A stretch of 7,737 bases of DNA, taken from contig DAOVYP010000092.1 of assembly GCA_030635565.1 (NCBI GenBank), positions 1 through 7,737 on the forward strand. Direction: 5' to 3'. The position numbers and the translations under genes were made by a program. The notes under the pieces are model-generated. The model did no database searches, was not told the DNA's origin, and worked only from the letters and a program-made list of their open reading frames with translations. Each line of letters begins with the position of its first letter. Positions within the stretch are counted from its first letter, which is position 1. Of the stretch, positions 6,180 through 7,737 are shown piece by piece. The DNA is from Spirochaeta sp. Lineage in GTDB: Bacteria > Spirochaetota > Spirochaetia > DSM-2461.

Positions 6180-6680
6180 ATGCCCGTACAGGATTATGAA
6201 ATTAATACGCAGATCGACAGGATTGCCGATCATGTCGACACCATACTCAACAATACCTTCATCCGAAAAGCTCTTACCAGGATTGTAATTTCACATGAAT
6301 ATCAGGCGGGAATGGACATCCTGCTTTCCCGGTCTGAAGCTTACAAAATCAACGGATATCTGTTTGACGAGATATACAGAGGTGTCCTGGGCCTCGCCAT
6401 CTGGTCGTATCGAGCCCGGACCGAGGTGCTGCCCGATCTCAAATATCATCTCTCCGGTGAATCGATGCCGGAGATGGACCGGATCCGGGAACAGATGGCC
6501 CTGGAAAACCTGAAAAGCAACCTGAATATACTGGCTGATGCAATCAACAATCTCTATGTGAAAACCGTTACAGCCGACAAGGCTTCCCATAAGAAGAAGC
6601 CGCCTGTTTATCAGCGGCTGAAGGAGCTTGAAAACCTCGGCCAGTTACTGACTTCAGACACCCGTGGACTGATGCATTAG
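6180..6680 (+). CDS. Hypothetical helical cytoplasmic protein
   Basis: I do not recognise this 166-aa protein. It has no signal peptide or membrane segment and no obvious catalytic motif. The sequence reads as almost entirely amphipathic helix: residues 1-50 begin with a heptad-like pattern, then a region with I-Y-R-G-V-L-G-L-A-I-W (about 64-74), a further long helix, and a basic stretch S-H-K-K-K-P-P (about 135-141) before the C-terminal helix. Soluble and protein-binding is the most that can be inferred. Starts at GTG 6168, ATG 6177 and ATG 6180 share one frame; AGGA at 6171-6174 is best spaced (5 nt) for 6180. The gene is divergent from the binding-protein-like gene and followed after 75 nt by the DUF5312-like gene on the same strand, which has its own promoter. 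Confidence 0.75.
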   Translation: MPVQDYEINTQIDRIADHVDTILNNTFIRKALTRIVISHEYQAGMDILLSRSEAYKINGYLFDEIYRGVLGLAIWSYRARTEVLPDLKYHLSGESMPEMDRIREQMALENLKSNLNILADAINNLYVKTVTADKASHKKKPPVYQRLKELENLGQLLTSDTRGLMH

Positions 6681-6681
6681 G

Positions 6682-6704
6682 CTTCGGTACGGGCCTGTCC
6701 GAAG
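6682..6704 (+). terminator. Hairpin after the hypothetical gene (weak terminator?)
   Basis: CTTCGG (6682-6687) pairs with CCGAAG (6699-6704) around an 11-nt loop that can add a couple of pairs. It starts 2 nt after the stop codon. No T-run follows, so it is a doubtful intrinsic terminator. Confidence 0.25.
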
Positions 6705-6725
6705 GTCTGAATGGCCTGATAATTG

Positions 6726-6755
6726 TTGACAGTACTGTGAGTTCTCTCCTAAAGT
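6726..6755 (+). promoter_or_regulatory. Promoter of the DUF5312-like gene, abutting its start codon
   Basis: Perfect -35 TTGACA (6726-6731), 18-bp spacer and -10 TAAAGT (6750-6755, 4/6). Transcription would start near 6761-6763, on or next to the ATG codons at 6756 and 6762. A perfect palindrome ACAGTACTGT (6729-6738) overlaps the -35 and could be an operator. Confidence 0.5.
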
Positions 6756-7737
6756 ATGGACATGGCGAAATCATCCGAGGCGGCCTCCAAGTCAGACACC
6801 GGTCTGCTCGGTTTTTTTTCAGAGCTTTTCTCAGGTCTTCTCGGCGGTTCGGGTTCCGACAGGGAGAAGAAGAGGCAGCTGAAAGATATCCGCAAGGAAC
6901 TTAAAAAACGCGGCCGTTTTTTCCGGCTCAAGGGCGATCTCGCTCAGCCCGGCATGGCTAAATGGTTTCATGAAATCTACAAGGTAGCGGGACCTGCTGA
7001 CATCCTTCTGGAGAGGTACGGCAGTTCCGATCTGCTGAAAACGATTCTGATTGAGAGTTTCCTTTCCAAAGACCTTCGGAATATCGTTGACGGTCTCCAT
7101 CCCGACCGTATCAAGGAACGGGTGGAAAAAACCAGGGATGTGAAAGCTTTCTCCGATAAGGTTAAAGAAGAATTAATTCTTCTGTATTCCGCCCTTGATG
7201 CCAAAACTATCAAGAGAGTGAACAAACTCTACAACGATCTCTACCGGCTTCAGTCCTTTGCCCGCTATCCTTATCATTTTTTTCTGAAAAAATTCGATTC
7301 CATGCTTCCCGACCGGGATTTCACCTATAATCCCCGTTTCGAAGCCATCAACGGACAGTACATCAAAGACGATCTGATGGAATTCCTCGATGTTTATTAT
7401 GCCCTGGATGGTAATGCCGAATGGGATGTCCTGTTCGATGTTCTCAAGAATTACAGAGACCTGGATATTATTTCCCGGTCTGCATGGAAAAAAATCCTTC
7501 AGGGGCGGAAGGAGATGCTGAAAACCAGAACTCTCGATCTGGTCATCAGACATCTGGATGAAAATCCCTCCTGGGCCGTCATGTCTGAAAACACCAATTA
7601 TGAGATTGTCGAGAGTTATTTCAACCGTATTAAAACCGGTGCCGACCTTGCGGTTCATGAAATCATGAGGGGCCGGAAGAATCGGCATATTGAGAATCTA
7701 ATGATGAAGCTTTTCGGCACCATTTCAGTGAGCCGGA
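6756..7737 (+). CDS. DUF5312-like spirochaete protein, partial at 3' end
   Basis: An open frame of 327 codons runs past the window edge with no stop, so the protein is truncated at its C-terminus here. The N-terminus is a Gly/Phe-rich segment (about residues 17-33) followed by a strongly basic helix (about 37-55). The rest is helical, rich in Lys, Asp, Leu and aromatic residues, with no enzyme motif or convincing membrane span. The overall look matches the spirochaete family of unknown function I know as DUF5312; this is recognition from memory. An in-frame TAA at 6750-6752 forces the start to be ATG 6756 or ATG 6762. Neither has a recognisable ribosome site, and the promoter -10 ends at 6755, so 6762 may be a leaderless start. 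Transcribed away from the binding-protein-like gene. Confidence 0.8.
   Translation, partial: MDMAKSSEAASKSDTGLLGFFSELFSGLLGGSGSDREKKRQLKDIRKELKKRGRFFRLKGDLAQPGMAKWFHEIYKVAGPADILLERYGSSDLLKTILIESFLSKDLRNIVDGLHPDRIKERVEKTRDVKAFSDKVKEELILLYSALDAKTIKRVNKLYNDLYRLQSFARYPYHFFLKKFDSMLPDRDFTYNPRFEAINGQYIKDDLMEFLDVYYALDGNAEWDVLFDVLKNYRDLDIISRSAWKKILQGRKEMLKTRTLDLVIRHLDENPSWAVMSENTNYEIVESYFNRIKTGADLAVHEIMRGRKNRHIENLMMKLFGTISVSR

Noticed and set aside
7173..7688. Minus-strand open frame of 171 codons at the right edge
   Set aside because: It is antisense to the continuous DUF5312-like frame, which reads through the whole region without a stop; no ribosome site supports it.

Overview
The window looks like chromosomal DNA of a free-living or commensal spirochaete (Spirochaeta/Treponema relatives). 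This is an inference from family content, not from any search. The pointers are an apparent DUF5312-type protein, which I remember as a spirochaete family; a cluster of four lipoproteins with relaxed lipoboxes; a Pro/Glu-linked LysM lipoprotein; and a stand-alone MalK/UgpC/MsmX-type sugar ABC ATPase. Base and codon use look uniform, and no mobile element, tRNA, rRNA or CRISPR array is visible.

Layout. 3-2024 (+): two tightly spaced lipoprotein genes, an LPP20-like protein and an M15-family zinc peptidase, ending at a hairpin (2039-2066). 2095-3546 (-): a lipoprotein with a LysM domain at its C-terminus. It converges on the same hairpin and has its own sigma-70-like promoter. 3661-4761 (-): the sugar-type ABC ATPase, with its own terminator and a promoter carrying an operator-like palindrome. 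4869-6092 (-): a divergent solute-binding-protein-like lipoprotein. 6129-6179: a very short divergent intergenic region with overlapping -10-like elements. 6180-6680 (+): an unrecognised helical protein of 166 aa. 6756-7737 (+): a DUF5312-like gene running off the window. Its TTGACA promoter places transcription start at or beside the start codon, so the mRNA may be leaderless.

How the genes fit together. The left half is envelope biology: three lipoproteins, two of them with peptidoglycan-related domains (an M15 peptidase and a LysM binder). The middle is carbohydrate or other solute uptake: an ATPase and a possible binding protein, with no permease genes beside them. This suggests the ATPase energises permeases encoded elsewhere. 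The right end holds two proteins of unknown role. No gap exceeds 300 bases. I see no convincing new defence, mobile or metabolic system. The points most worth checking are the leaderless-type start at 6756/6762, the repeated helical architecture of the LysM lipoprotein, the unassigned N-terminal half of the M15 lipoprotein, and the palindrome over the ATPase promoter.
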